A DNA stretch of 64,000 nt, taken from NCBI RefSeq assembly GCF_030503875.2, contig NZ_CP129968.2, positions 744,001 through 808,000 on the forward strand, given 5' to 3'. Below are positions 25,160-34,003 of this stretch, piece by piece. The translations under genes and the position numbers were made by a program. The DNA comes from Marivirga arenosa. GTDB taxonomy: Bacteria; Bacteroidota; Bacteroidia; Cytophagales; Cyclobacteriaceae. The notes beneath the pieces were generated by a model. It saw only the letters and a program-made list of their open reading frames with translations. It did not search any database and was not told the DNA's origin. Numbering within the stretch: position 1 is the first letter of the stretch; every line of letters begins with the position of its first letter.

Positions 25160-25465
25160 TTATTTTTCTTCTTTGTTTTTAATTTGACCCAATAATGCGT
25201 CAACATCAGTTAATAATTGTTCTGCTTTTTGTTTAGCTGAATTTACTACTTTCTCCCCATCGCTACGTGCACTGCTTAGTCCTAAATCTTCACCTTCAGA
25301 AATATCATTTAATAAATCCTCTAGCATTTCTTTATATTTTCCTAAGCGGTAGCTTAACTTATCTCTTGTATTCTCACCGGTATCAGGAGCGTATAAAATT
25401 CCTACTATAGCGCCTGCTGCTGCACCGGCTAAAAATGCGAATAGATTGCTTCCTCCTTTACTCAT
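25160..25465 (-). CDS. YtxH domain protein
   Basis: This 101-residue protein has a Gly/Ala-rich hydrophobic N-terminus (FAFLAGAAAGAIVGILYAPDTGENTRDKL), the YtxH-like signature. A helical Lys/Glu-rich region follows, likely a coiled coil. It is a small membrane-attached protein seen as a general stress protein in Firmicutes. Its place between nusB and the DUF1573 gene matches other Bacteroidota as I recall. Function here is not established. Confidence 0.8.
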   Translation of the reverse strand: MSKGGSNLFAFLAGAAAGAIVGILYAPDTGENTRDKLSYRLGKYKEMLEDLLNDISEGEDLGLSSARSDGEKVVNSAKQKAEQLLTDVDALLGQIKNKEEK

Positions 25466-25560
25466 AATTTTTTCCTTTAGCTGTAAATATACTGCACATT
25501 AAAAATGATTCAAATGTACATTAAAAGTTTTTTGAATTTTACGCAAATAGACCAATCAAG

Positions 25561-26742
25561 TTATTTGTTGTCGATTAAACCTCTCCCACTTTTCTTGATT
25601 TTACCTTCCTTTTCAAAGCTTGCTGAGATTTTATCTAATAATCCGTTTACAAATTGTTTACTTTTTTGCGTACTGTAATTTTTAGAAAGCTCAATATACT
25701 CATTAATCGTCACTTTTACAGGGATGCTTGGGAAATTCAACATTTCACTCACTGCCATTTTTAAAATAATCATATCTACTACGGCAATTCTATCCGATGC
25801 CCAGTTTTTAGCAAAATCTGACACTACTTTTTCATATTCACTTTCATGAGTTATGGTTTGTTGATATAAATCTTTAAAGAATTCGCTATCATCTTCCCAG
25901 TTAGCAGAAAGCTCAATTAATTCAATATGTTGTGTCATTTCATCAAACGACTTAATGCTCTTTTTTAACATCGATTTAAGAGCGGATTTATTTTCTTCCC
26001 AATAAAGGTCACGCTCAGCCATAAAGTTTGTAATGGCTTCACTTTTTAAAATTAGCTGTCTTGATATCTGGTTTAGAACCTCTACATCATCTTCAAAACT
26101 AGGATCATTTTTTAAAGTGTACTCTTTATAAAAATCTGTCTTCTTCAATTGATCTCTGTACCACTCTTGGACATCCAGCCTATCTTCTTCCCAAGTGATG
26201 TTGAAACGAGTAAACTCATTTTGCAAAGCATCATTTTCTTTCATGATTTTGATGGCCTTGTTATTATAAAGATTCAACTCACTTTCAAATACTTGTTTCC
26301 CACTATCGGCTAATCTTTTCTGCCTTTTTTCTACATCTTCTTTTGCTAAATCTGCAAATTCAATTAAAAGCTTTAGGGATAGATAGTAGTTTTCTAAAAG
26401 TTTGTTTACAGCTTCAAGCATATCCTTTTTAATAAAAGAGATATCCTTTTTTACATTAGTTTGAAATAAATCGATGGCATCACTAACTGCTGAACGAATT
26501 TCAGGATTGCTATCCTGCTCTTCTTTAATTTGATTAGATTGGTAGTTTGCCTTGAAAATTTTCTTTGCCGTTTTTGCATTTTGTTTCAAAAGCGATTTGT
26601 CTTGCACTTCCATTGAGTTTAAATCTGGAGTGAAGATTTCATCTATGTGGTCCAGCGCTAATTCAAAATTGGCATCTTCACATTTTTGAACTGCATATAG
26701 CGCTTGCATAACTTTAATTCGTAATGACCTTCTGTTCAGCAT
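25561..26742 (-). CDS. nusB: Transcription antitermination protein NusB (long form)
   Basis: This 393-residue protein begins MLNRRSLRIKVMQALYAV, like NusB. Its C-terminal ~130 residues hold the rest of the NusB fold (ASDRIAVVDMIILKMAVSEML, PVKVTINEYIELSKNYSTQKSKQFVNGLLDKI). Between them is a long helical insertion not found in the ~140-residue E. coli protein; such long forms are usual in Bacteroidota. NusB with S10 (NusE) binds boxA RNA to prevent early termination of rRNA transcription. It heads the minus-strand cluster down to coaE. A possible -7 element (TATTTTTG, 26806-26813 minus) lies at the terminator upstream. Confidence 0.92.
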   Translation of the reverse strand: MLNRRSLRIKVMQALYAVQKCEDANFELALDHIDEIFTPDLNSMEVQDKSLLKQNAKTAKKIFKANYQSNQIKEEQDSNPEIRSAVSDAIDLFQTNVKKDISFIKKDMLEAVNKLLENYYLSLKLLIEFADLAKEDVEKRQKRLADSGKQVFESELNLYNNKAIKIMKENDALQNEFTRFNITWEEDRLDVQEWYRDQLKKTDFYKEYTLKNDPSFEDDVEVLNQISRQLILKSEAITNFMAERDLYWEENKSALKSMLKKSIKSFDEMTQHIELIELSANWEDDSEFFKDLYQQTITHESEYEKVVSDFAKNWASDRIAVVDMIILKMAVSEMLNFPSIPVKVTINEYIELSKNYSTQKSKQFVNGLLDKISASFEKEGKIKKSGRGLIDNK

Positions 26743-26778
26743 AAATCAGTAATAAAAAGAACGATAAAATAATAAAAT

Positions 26779-26804
26779 AGGGAAGGCAGCATTCCACCTT
26801 CCCT
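26779..26804 (-). terminator. Terminator of the leucine dehydrogenase gene
   Basis: AGGGAAGG pairs with CCTTCCCT around a 10-base loop. On the minus strand an ATTTTATTATTTT tract follows. Confidence 0.75.
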
Positions 26805-26825
26805 GCAAAAATAATAATTCAATAA

Positions 26826-27929
26826 TTAGTATGCTAATTTCACTTTGCCCATATCTGCCATTCGCTTGTCAGCAATTTCAATAGCAGCTTGGTGTGAAGT
26901 TTTGCCTTCAGCTTCGGCTTTATTCAAAATCTCTAATGATTTATCATAAATTTTTTCTGTTTGCTCTAGTGCTAAAGGCTTATTATAGTTTTTCATTAAT
27001 TCAGGGAAGATGTTAATAATACCGCCAGCATTCACTAAGAAGTCAGGAGCGTAAAATATTCCATTTTCCTGTAAAAGCTTGCCATGCTTCTTTTCGTCCG
27101 CTAATTGGTTGTTAGCAGCTCCAACGATAACATTTGCTTTTAATCTTGCTATAGTATCATCATTGATCGTTGCTCCCATTGCGCATGGAGCGTAAATATC
27201 GGCATCAACATCATAAATTTCATCTGGCTTCACAACAGTTACTTTGTGTTTATCCGTAACTCTTTTAATGTTACTTTCATTAATATCAGTAATTGTAACT
27301 TTTGCACCATCTTCAATTAGGTGATCAACCAAATAGTGTCCTACCTGACCTACTCCTTGAACAGATATTTTCTTACCTTCAAGACTATCGCTTCCATAAG
27401 CTTTATTAACAGTAGCTTTTAAGCCCATGTAAACTCCATATGCAGTAACAGGTGAAGGATCACCACTACCATTCATTGATTCAGGTAATCCCATTACATA
27501 TTTTGTTTCATATGATAAGTGAACCATATCAGCAGTACTCATATTCATATCTTCGGCAGTTATATATCTACCACCTAAGCTATCAACAAATCTCCCGAAT
27601 CTTCTTAAGAAAGCTTCGTTTTTTAATTTTTTAGGGTCACCTATAATTACAGCTTTTCCGCCACCTAAATTAAGACCAGAAATAGCAGCTTTATACGTCA
27701 TCCCTCTAGATAATCGGAGTACATCAATTAAAGCCTCCTGATCATTTTGGTAAGTCCACATTCTGGTACCCCCTAAAGCAGGACCTAAAATAGTATTATG
27801 AATAGCAATGATTGCTTTAAGGCCAGTAGGCTCATCATAGCAATAAACAACTTGCTCATGTCCCATATCAGCTATTGTATTAAAAGCTGAAAATTTATCC
27901 TGGGCTTCTTGATTTTTTAATTCTACCAT
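26826..27929 (-). CDS. Leucine dehydrogenase (Glu/Leu/Phe/Val family)
   Basis: This 367-residue NAD-dependent amino acid dehydrogenase has the branched-chain-type signature GPALGGTRMW, catalytic Lys region LNLGGGKAVIIGDP and a Rossmann nucleotide site GVGQVGHYL (about residue 193). AGGIINIF closes the active site. Length and motifs fit leucine dehydrogenase, which interconverts leucine and 4-methyl-2-oxopentanoate; the exact side-chain preference is inferred. It is a single-gene unit with a good promoter (27991-28021, minus) and terminator (26779-26804). A 7-base inverted repeat overlaps its -33 element. Confidence 0.88.
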   Translation of the reverse strand: MVELKNQEAQDKFSAFNTIADMGHEQVVYCYDEPTGLKAIIAIHNTILGPALGGTRMWTYQNDQEALIDVLRLSRGMTYKAAISGLNLGGGKAVIIGDPKKLKNEAFLRRFGRFVDSLGGRYITAEDMNMSTADMVHLSYETKYVMGLPESMNGSGDPSPVTAYGVYMGLKATVNKAYGSDSLEGKKISVQGVGQVGHYLVDHLIEDGAKVTITDINESNIKRVTDKHKVTVVKPDEIYDVDADIYAPCAMGATINDDTIARLKANVIVGAANNQLADEKKHGKLLQENGIFYAPDFLVNAGGIINIFPELMKNYNKPLALEQTEKIYDKSLEILNKAEAEGKTSHQAAIEIADKRMADMGKVKLAY

Positions 27930-27990
27930 CTTGGAATTAATTTAAAAATGTCTTTAGTCGTTTCTGTATCTCTTTTAGAGAAATTGTGTG

Positions 27991-28021
27991 CAAAAATAAC
28001 TTTTATTTCTCTGCAAATCAA
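27991..28021 (-). promoter_or_regulatory. Promoter of leucine dehydrogenase (TTG-N20-TATTTTTG)
   Basis: On the minus strand TTG at 28021-28019 and TATTTTTG at 27998-27991 are separated by 20 bases, fitting the Bacteroidota promoter. The leader would be about 55 bases. Confidence 0.65.
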
Positions 28022-28031
28022 TGTGCAGAGA
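28008..28031. promoter_or_regulatory. Inverted repeat TCTCTGC-N10-GCAGAGA over the leucine dehydrogenase -33 element
   Basis: Perfect 7-base arms flank the TTG element at 28019-28021. The placement suits a repressor or activator dimer that controls the leucine dehydrogenase promoter. Confidence 0.5.
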
Positions 28032-28303
28032 TTCTTGTAAATCCAACATTATTAGAGGTTTAATTTGTTTTAGTAAAATTATGAGTTGTAATACTGGTTT
28101 TTAGTAATATTAAATATTGTTATGCGGGCTAATTCAATATTTATTAAAGGAATATTGAGAGGTAAATATTTTTGAAAGAAGGAGATTTATTAATCTGAAT
28201 AAATTCAAACCAATAGGAAGCTTATATATTTGTAATTCTAAATTCATCATTTTAGATGGGAAATTGTTTTGAACCATCTACCTGATCAAACGTTGATATT
28301 TTC
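28032..28303. other. Intergenic region between divergent leucine dehydrogenase and ABC exporter
   Basis: This is the rest of a 374-bp gap. Apart from the -7 element at 28225-28232 I see no coding frame or RNA gene. Confidence 0.5.
28225..28232 (+). promoter_or_regulatory. -7 element for the ABC exporter (TATATTTG)
   Basis: Exact TAnnTTTG match, 72 bases before the GTG start. The -33 position has only a weak match (TTC). Confidence 0.45.
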
Positions 28304-30085
28304 GTGAAAGAATTAAAACACCTCAATAAATATTTAATAAAGTATAAAACCCTACTGATTTTAGGCATATTGTTTATGATAGTGTCTAATTTTTTTGCTG
28401 TGTTTCCTGCTCAGGTTGTGCGCTATGCCTTTAACTTAGTGAAGGAAAATATTGAAATGTATCGCATGTTCGAAAATTTCAATTTGCAGGATAACTACTA
28501 CGAAATTTTTGCATCTGCTATTCTGATTTATGGGGGTATTATTTTGCTTTTAGCTTTAGGAAGAGGTTTTTTTCTATTCCTTGTTCGTCAGACCATTATT
28601 GTAATGTCTCGCCATATAGAGTACGATCTTAAAAATGAAATTTATAATCATTACCAAAAACTTCCTTTAAGTTTTTACAGAAGAAATAATACAGGAGATA
28701 TCATGAACCGAATATCTGAGGATGTAAGTAAGGTGAGAATGTACTTAGGGCCTGCTATCATGTATTCGGTGAATTTGATTACACTTTTTTGTATTGTTAT
28801 TCCAATCATGTTTTCAGTTAATGCCACTTTAACATGGTATTCATTAATTCCTCTACCATTCTTGTCCGTTAGTATTTATTTTGTGAATAATCTTATTAAT
28901 AAAAGATCAGAAGAGATACAACGAAGCCAGTCACAACTTTCAACTTTAGTTCAAGAAGCATTTTCAGGAATCAGAGTATTAAAATCTTTTGTTAGAGAAG
29001 ATGATTCGATAAATAATTTTAGTAAAGAGACTAATAACTATAAACACAAAGCGCTGAAATTAACATTTATTCAAGCCTTATTCTTTCCATTGATTATGGG
29101 AATGGTTGGTTTAAGCGTGATTTTGGTTGTGTATATAGGTGGGGTTGAGGTGATGAATGGAGCAATTAGTGCAGGTAATATTGCTGAATTTATTATTTAT
29201 GTAAACCTTCTCACCTGGCCAGTAACCTCAGTAGGGTGGGTTACTAGTATTATTCAAAGAGCTGCTGCTTCTCAAAAAAGAGTGAATGAATTTTTGGATA
29301 CCAAAACAGAAATTGTATCTAAGAAAAATATCGAAAAAGAAATTGTTGGAGATATCGTATTTGATAAGGTAAGTTTCACCTATCCTGATAGCGGTATTAA
29401 GGCATTGAAAGAGGTTAGTTTCTCGGTAAAGAAAGGAGAAACTTTGGCCGTTATTGGTACTACGGGCTCTGGAAAAAGTACGATTGCAAATCTAATTACC
29501 AGAATGTATGATCCTACATCAGGAAATATTAATATAGATGAAATTCCTATTGAAGATTATAAGGTTGAGACATTAAGAGGACAAATCGGTTATGTTCCCC
29601 AAGATGTATTTTTATTCTCAGATTCTATTAGAAACAACATCGCATTTGGTAGTGTAGAGCTATCTGAAGAGCAGATGTTGAAAGCATCTAAAGATGCTGA
29701 TTTACATAACAACATTCTTGATTTTCCTAAAGGCTATGATACTGAATTAGGAGAGAGGGGAATTACACTTTCAGGCGGTCAGAAGCAAAGAGTGTCCATT
29801 GCAAGAGCCATTGCCCGAGATCCTAAAATCATGATTTTGGATGATGCTTTATCAGCAGTTGATACTAAAACGGAAAACGCTATTCTGAATGCGCTTAAGA
29901 AAATAATGGAAAAACGTACTAGCGTTATTATTTCTCATCGAGTTAGTTCTGCAAAATTAGCTAACTACATTATTGTTTTAGATGATGGTGTTATAGTTGA
30001 GCAAGGAACTGAACAGGAATTACTATCGCAAGAAGGGCCTTACAAAGAGCTATATCAAAAACAATTACAAGGCGAATCAGTATAA
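28304..30085 (+). CDS. ABC exporter half-transporter (MdlA/YheI-like)
   Basis: This 593-residue protein has a six-helix transmembrane domain (residues 1-320) fused to an ATPase domain with GTTGSGKST (Walker A, about residue 385), LSGGQKQR and a Walker B of MILDDALSAVD. The residue after the Walker B Asp is Asp (514) rather than the usual catalytic Glu. This is a feature of one half of heterodimeric exporters such as MdlA or YheI. No partner half-transporter is adjacent. The start is GTG 28304. It should export lipids, drugs or peptides; the substrate is not deducible. The fur gene follows after 49 bases. Confidence 0.88.
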   Translation: MKELKHLNKYLIKYKTLLILGILFMIVSNFFAVFPAQVVRYAFNLVKENIEMYRMFENFNLQDNYYEIFASAILIYGGIILLLALGRGFFLFLVRQTIIVMSRHIEYDLKNEIYNHYQKLPLSFYRRNNTGDIMNRISEDVSKVRMYLGPAIMYSVNLITLFCIVIPIMFSVNATLTWYSLIPLPFLSVSIYFVNNLINKRSEEIQRSQSQLSTLVQEAFSGIRVLKSFVREDDSINNFSKETNNYKHKALKLTFIQALFFPLIMGMVGLSVILVVYIGGVEVMNGAISAGNIAEFIIYVNLLTWPVTSVGWVTSIIQRAAASQKRVNEFLDTKTEIVSKKNIEKEIVGDIVFDKVSFTYPDSGIKALKEVSFSVKKGETLAVIGTTGSGKSTIANLITRMYDPTSGNINIDEIPIEDYKVETLRGQIGYVPQDVFLFSDSIRNNIAFGSVELSEEQMLKASKDADLHNNILDFPKGYDTELGERGITLSGGQKQRVSIARAIARDPKIMILDDALSAVDTKTENAILNALKKIMEKRTSVIISHRVSSAKLANYIIVLDDGVIVEQGTEQELLSQEGPYKELYQKQLQGESV

Positions 30086-30114
30086 TCTTGATAAAGCAAA
30101 CTTATTGCGTTTGT

Positions 30115-30144
30115 TTGAATTCATTTAAAAATTCATGATATTTG
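30115..30144 (+). promoter_or_regulatory. Promoter of the Fur-family gene (TTG-N19-GATATTTG) with internal inverted repeat
   Basis: TTG at 30115-30117 and GATATTTG at 30137-30144 have ideal 19-base spacing and the same -7 sequence as the rpmB promoter. TGAATT and AATTCA (30116-30135) form an inverted repeat inside the spacer, a plausible autoregulatory site. Confidence 0.6.
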
Positions 30145-30161
30145 AGGAAGAAGATTTTGAG

Positions 30162-30590
30162 ATGGAGATTACAATAAAACCAGAAAACATACTGAGATCA
30201 AATGGCTTGCGGAAAACACAAATCCGCTTAGAAATGCTTCAAATTTTTATGAATTCGAATCATGCTTTATCAGTAAATGATCTGGAGCGTGATTTAAAAT
30301 CAAGCCATGATAGGGTTACTATCTATAGAGCCTTAAATTCATTTGAGGAAAATGGGATTTTACATCAAACACCAGATCCAAATGGTAATATGCGCTATGC
30401 AATGTGTTCAGATAGTTGTCCTGAACATACTCATCAAGACAAACATGCTCATTTTATTTGCGAAAAATGTCAGCAAACGTATTGTTTGGAAGATGTGAAA
30501 ATTCCAGATGTGGAGTTAGAGAATGGTTATCAGCTTAATAGTATTACTTACACTATGAATGGAATTTGCAAAGAATGTCAGCTTAATTAA
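30162..30590 (+). CDS. Fur-family metal-responsive regulator
   Basis: The frame opens at ATG 30135, but a promoter -7 element covers 30137-30144, so I choose ATG 30162 (MEITIKPENIL), giving 142 residues. It has the Fur winged helix (LRKTQIRLEMLQIF...DRVTIYRALNSFEENGIL) and a C-terminal metal domain with HTHQDKHAHFICEKC, TYCLED and ICKEC. CxxC pairs bind structural zinc and the His cluster binds the sensory metal. Fur, Zur and PerR cannot be separated from sequence alone. The stop overlaps the convergent STAS-like gene by 4 bases. A FecBCD-type importer lies 0.5 kb away, which favours an iron or related metal role. Confidence 0.85.
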   Translation: MEITIKPENILRSNGLRKTQIRLEMLQIFMNSNHALSVNDLERDLKSSHDRVTIYRALNSFEENGILHQTPDPNGNMRYAMCSDSCPEHTHQDKHAHFICEKCQQTYCLEDVKIPDVELENGYQLNSITYTMNGICKECQLN

Positions 30591-30976
30591 TGTTCATCTA
30601 ATAACCAATTAATAGCTTCGTCTTTGTCTTGAAAAGTTTTAAAATCAAAACCTCTTTTTCTACAGATTGAAGCCCAGAAGCTACCTATTTCCTCAGTTCT
30701 AGGGTTGATTATTGCAGCCATTTTCACTTCTTTGAAATCAGTTAATTTTAGTTCAAAAACCTTCAAAAGATTGAATGCTTCATTATGTGGTAGCTTGAAA
30801 ATGGTAAGTTGATAGTCTAATAGAATCAATTTTTTCTTAGAGCTTTGTATAGCATTATGTATTTTCTCTGCATTTTGTAAAACTGCTCCAAATTCAGTTC
30901 TCTCCCCTTGGCTGATTATATGCAGATAATGCTTTTCTTCACTTATTTTAATACTTCTTTTAAAAAAATTGGCCAC
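30587..30976 (-). CDS. STAS/SpoIIAA-like protein
   Basis: This 129-residue soluble protein has a GTG start at 30976. The pattern of strands and helices (KKLILLDYQLTIFKLPHNEAFNLL, then KMAAIINPRTEEIGSFWASICRKRGFDFKTFQDKDEAINWLL) resembles the SpoIIAA/STAS-like fold seen in many Bacteroidota single-domain proteins. A conserved phosphorylatable Ser is not obvious. It converges on the fur gene with a 4-base overlap and has a TAATTTTG -7 element upstream. A partner for the SpoIIE phosphatase at 20201 is only a speculation. Confidence 0.6.
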   Translation of the reverse strand: MANFFKRSIKISEEKHYLHIISQGERTEFGAVLQNAEKIHNAIQSSKKKLILLDYQLTIFKLPHNEAFNLLKVFELKLTDFKEVKMAAIINPRTEEIGSFWASICRKRGFDFKTFQDKDEAINWLLDEH

Positions 30977-30999
30977 AGTTGAATTGATAGTTTATAAAG

Positions 31000-31007
31000 C
31001 AAAATTA
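31000..31007 (-). promoter_or_regulatory. Possible -7 element for the STAS-like gene (TAATTTTG)
   Basis: TAATTTTG on the minus strand fits TAnnTTTG, 23 bases before the GTG start. No clear -33. Confidence 0.4.
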
Positions 31008-31085
31008 TAGATAATTTCAGAGAATTTTGTCTAAATCCACTAATGAACTTACTAAAAACTAGTTTTTTAGTCAAAAAAATGACCC

Positions 31086-31850
31086 TTAATGGTAATTTAA
31101 TTTATGGATGTAAGGAAATTCTTTTTCAATTTCACCAGATTCTTTCAATGATTTTGGGCTACCTGAGATAATATTTTCACCACATCTCGCGAGCCAAATT
31201 TCATCGGCTATTCCAATGGCAGTTTCCACTTGATGAGTGCTGATTAGGATAGTTTTTTGAGTTTGGTTGACTAAATTTCTTAATAGTTCTAATGTAGTAT
31301 ATCGGTTATTTGCATCCAGATGTACTGTGGGTTCATCTAAAAGCATAAGCTGTCCGTCCTGTGATAGTGCTCTAGCAATCATTGCCTTTTGTAGCTGTCC
31401 ATCACTAATTTCTGAAATGTTAGCATCTTGCAAATAAGATATGTTACAAAGCTCAATGGCTTCCTCTACCTTTTCAATATCTTTTATGTTTAGTTTTCCA
31501 GTCCAGTTGGTAAATGGATATCTCCCCATTTTCACTAAATCAAGTACACTTAAATTACTGGCCTTAATAGGATCAGTTAATACTATACTGACAATTTGAG
31601 CAAATTCTTTTGGTTTATAAGAATTGATATTTTTTTGGAGTAATGAGATTTGCCCCGCTAAGGGATCTTGAAGATTTGCTATAGTTCTTATCAATGTACT
31701 TTTACCTACGCCATTAGCTCCAAGTAATGCAATGAATTTACCCTTCTCAATTTTTAGGTTAAGGTTTTGCATTAAGCTATTGTTTGATTTACCATTACGG
31801 TATCCAATAGATAAATTTTCAGTTTGCAGTATGTATTTTAAATCAACCAA
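31086..31850 (-). CDS. FecE-type ABC transporter ATPase
   Basis: This 254-residue cytoplasmic ATPase has Walker A GANGVGKST, Walker B LMLLDEPTVHLD, and an H-loop in ISTHQVE. The signature motif is ISDGQLQK instead of the usual LSGGQ. It pairs with the FecCD-type permease upstream (8-base overlap) and the binding lipoprotein, forming a type II importer for an iron chelate, haem or cobalamin. The nearby Fur regulator favours iron. There is no TonB receptor in the operon. Confidence 0.9.
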   Translation of the reverse strand: MVDLKYILQTENLSIGYRNGKSNNSLMQNLNLKIEKGKFIALLGANGVGKSTLIRTIANLQDPLAGQISLLQKNINSYKPKEFAQIVSIVLTDPIKASNLSVLDLVKMGRYPFTNWTGKLNIKDIEKVEEAIELCNISYLQDANISEISDGQLQKAMIARALSQDGQLMLLDEPTVHLDANNRYTTLELLRNLVNQTQKTILISTHQVETAIGIADEIWLARCGENIISGSPKSLKESGEIEKEFPYIHKLNYH

Positions 31851-32865
31851 AATTTCTACTCATATTTTTTCTTCTTACAATAAGCCATATTACAACAGGA
31901 GCTCCAAATAAGGAAGTAACAGCATTAATAGGTAAAACTAAATCTGAAAATGGAACTTGAGCGATCAAGTCACAAATCAGTAATAAACATGCACCTAAAA
32001 GTAAGGTAGCAGGTATTAAAACAAAATGATTAGAACTTCTGAATAAAATCCTGCTGATATGAGGAACGGCTAATCCTAAAAATGCTATGGGGCCACAAAA
32101 TGCAGTTACAATCCCCGCTAATATACTAGTAGAGATAACTAAAAATAATCGGACATTTTTTATTCTTAACCCCATGCTTTGGGCATAATTTTCTCCCATA
32201 AGCAGTGCGTTTAAAGGCTTGGCTTGCCAATAGCCAATTGCTATTCCAATAAGTATAGTTGGGATAAATATTTTTAACTCTGACCAGCTTAAATTACCCG
32301 TTGTACCAAAGGTCCAGAACAGGAAATTTTGGATGTCCTCAGCAGTGCTGAAATATTGCATTACACTCACAATTGCTGAAGTAAATGCCCCAAACATTAA
32401 GCCTACTAAAAGTAATGACATGCTATCTTTTAGTCTGATGGAAACCAATACGACTAAAAGTAAAACGGAAAGTGAGCCTATTATAGAAGAAATAGTCATT
32501 CCCCAATAGGCTAAAGTGCCATTAACCCCTATTCCTAGGAGTACTAAAAATGCAACACCCAGACTGGCGCCAGAACTTATTCCTAATACAAAAGGTCCAG
32601 CTAATGGATTTCTAAACAAAGTTTGCATTTGTAAACCAGCAAATCCTAAAGCGGCTCCTGCGAAAATGGAGGTTAAACTTTTAGGTAGCCTGTAGGAATA
32701 AATAATATTATAAAATGCTTCGTTATCTGTGTTGTTTTGAAATATAATTGAGAACACATCAGCCAGTGAAATATTCACTGAGCCCAAACTTATAGATAGT
32801 AGGATTAGAACTATTAAGATCGGGATTATGAGCAATATTTTTTTATATGCTGGTTTTATTTTCAA
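31843..32865 (-). CDS. FecCD-family ABC transporter permease
   Basis: This 340-residue protein has about ten transmembrane helices. It carries FecCD/BtuC signatures such as YRLPKSLTSIFAGAALGFAGLQMQTLFRNPLAGPFVLGISSGASLG and GPIAFLGLAVPHISRIL. It forms a dimeric channel with two copies of the ATPase encoded next. Its start overlaps the binding-protein gene by 4 bases and its stop overlaps the ATPase gene by 8 bases. Substrate is an iron complex or corrinoid, not fixed by sequence. Confidence 0.92.
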   Translation of the reverse strand: MKIKPAYKKILLIIPILIVLILLSISLGSVNISLADVFSIIFQNNTDNEAFYNIIYSYRLPKSLTSIFAGAALGFAGLQMQTLFRNPLAGPFVLGISSGASLGVAFLVLLGIGVNGTLAYWGMTISSIIGSLSVLLLVVLVSIRLKDSMSLLLVGLMFGAFTSAIVSVMQYFSTAEDIQNFLFWTFGTTGNLSWSELKIFIPTILIGIAIGYWQAKPLNALLMGENYAQSMGLRIKNVRLFLVISTSILAGIVTAFCGPIAFLGLAVPHISRILFRSSNHFVLIPATLLLGACLLLICDLIAQVPFSDLVLPINAVTSLFGAPVVIWLIVRRKNMSRNFG

Positions 32866-33977
32866 GGATTCAATTTTTCAAAATATACGGTAGCAGTATC
32901 CTTTAAAACTTCAGGATGCATTAATTTTATGTAATCTTTTAGTACCCAATCAGCACGCATATAACCTGATTCTAAGAAATCATTTGCACCTGATTCAGTA
33001 ACTCTCTTTGTGTATGAAAATACCTGTTCATTTTGAAAGGCTTCAAAAAGCGCATAATTTTCATTTGTATTTTCTAATTTTTTTAGACTAGTTAAAGATG
33101 CAGCACCAATCCAAATATCAGCTGATTGAGCAATATTCAAAACAGATTCAAAGCTTAATTCTAAACTGCCAGTTTCATTATTTTCTTTCCATAGGTAGTT
33201 TCCTGCAGCATCCTCAATAAATTTTGCAACATAGCTATTTCCTCCTGGCATATACCAAATATCACCATACATAATTCCAGTCATCACACTGGGTTTATTT
33301 TTTATGTTCTCGCTTAAGCTTTTTGCTGCTATATATTCTTGTTTGATATGATTAAATATACTATCTCCTTTTTGGTACTCATCAAAAAGAATTGAATTTA
33401 ATTTTAACCATTCAGCTCTACCTAAAGGAGTGTTTTCTAAATAATCGGTATTTACAATTACGGATATTCCTGCTTTTTGCAAAGGTTTTAATTGCTCATA
33501 ATTCCCACCAAAAGCATAGGCGGTAATTACATCAGGCTTCAATGAAATTGTTTTTTCAATATTGATTCCATTTTTCTGTCCTATATCTTGCAAATTTCCT
33601 TTTTCGGATAATTTTCTGAATTGCTTACTGTAGATTAAATCTAAGTTGGGGAAGCCTATCACACTTTCACTGTGGCCAATAGCTTCAATTGAAGGTAAAT
33701 GAGATGTAGATAAACATGCTATTTTTTTAATAGGAATTTTGATGGCAGCATCAGCTTCGATAGATGGCTTTTCATTTTTATATAACACATAATTAAAAAA
33801 GTCTTTAGAACTAGGCTTTTTAACTTTTACCTGATAATAATCTTGAAATTCCTCAATACTTAAGGTTTGGCTGTACTCAGTAAGTTCTTTGCCTTTAGTT
33901 TGCTGCTGAATTTGTTTATTACTTTCACAGCTAAATAGGCTCATTAATAATATAAAAAGTGAAATTCTAATCTTCAT
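32862..33977 (-). CDS. ABC transporter substrate-binding lipoprotein (FecB/BtuF-like)
   Basis: The frame opens at TTG 33986, which lies inside a -7 promoter element. ATG 33977 (MKIRISLFILLMSLFSCES) gives a clean lipoprotein signal, so I start there, giving 371 residues. The mature protein has the two-lobed periplasmic binding pattern: AIKIPIKKIACLSTSHLPSIEAIG and LKPDVITAYAFGG, with a long linking helix in the middle. It should sit in the periplasm, tethered to a membrane, and feed the FecCD permease. It is the first gene of the three-gene operon. Confidence 0.88.
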   Translation of the reverse strand: MKIRISLFILLMSLFSCESNKQIQQQTKGKELTEYSQTLSIEEFQDYYQVKVKKPSSKDFFNYVLYKNEKPSIEADAAIKIPIKKIACLSTSHLPSIEAIGHSESVIGFPNLDLIYSKQFRKLSEKGNLQDIGQKNGINIEKTISLKPDVITAYAFGGNYEQLKPLQKAGISVIVNTDYLENTPLGRAEWLKLNSILFDEYQKGDSIFNHIKQEYIAAKSLSENIKNKPSVMTGIMYGDIWYMPGGNSYVAKFIEDAAGNYLWKENNETGSLELSFESVLNIAQSADIWIGAASLTSLKKLENTNENYALFEAFQNEQVFSYTKRVTESGANDFLESGYMRADWVLKDYIKLMHPEVLKDTATVYFEKLNP

Positions 33978-33983
33978 TAAGGG

Positions 33984-34003
33984 CAAAAATAATCAAAATG
34001 ATT
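33984..34003 (-). promoter_or_regulatory. -7 element (TATTTTTG) and adjacent palindrome upstream of the FecBCD operon
   Basis: TATTTTTG (33991-33984, minus) lies 7 bases before ATG 33977, implying an almost leaderless message. AATCA-AAA-TGATT at 33991-34003 abuts it and is a candidate metal-regulator site. The -33 is unclear. Confidence 0.45.

Noticed and set aside
28304..30085. Heterodimeric exporter operon with a second half nearby
   Set aside because: No second half-transporter gene lies on either side.
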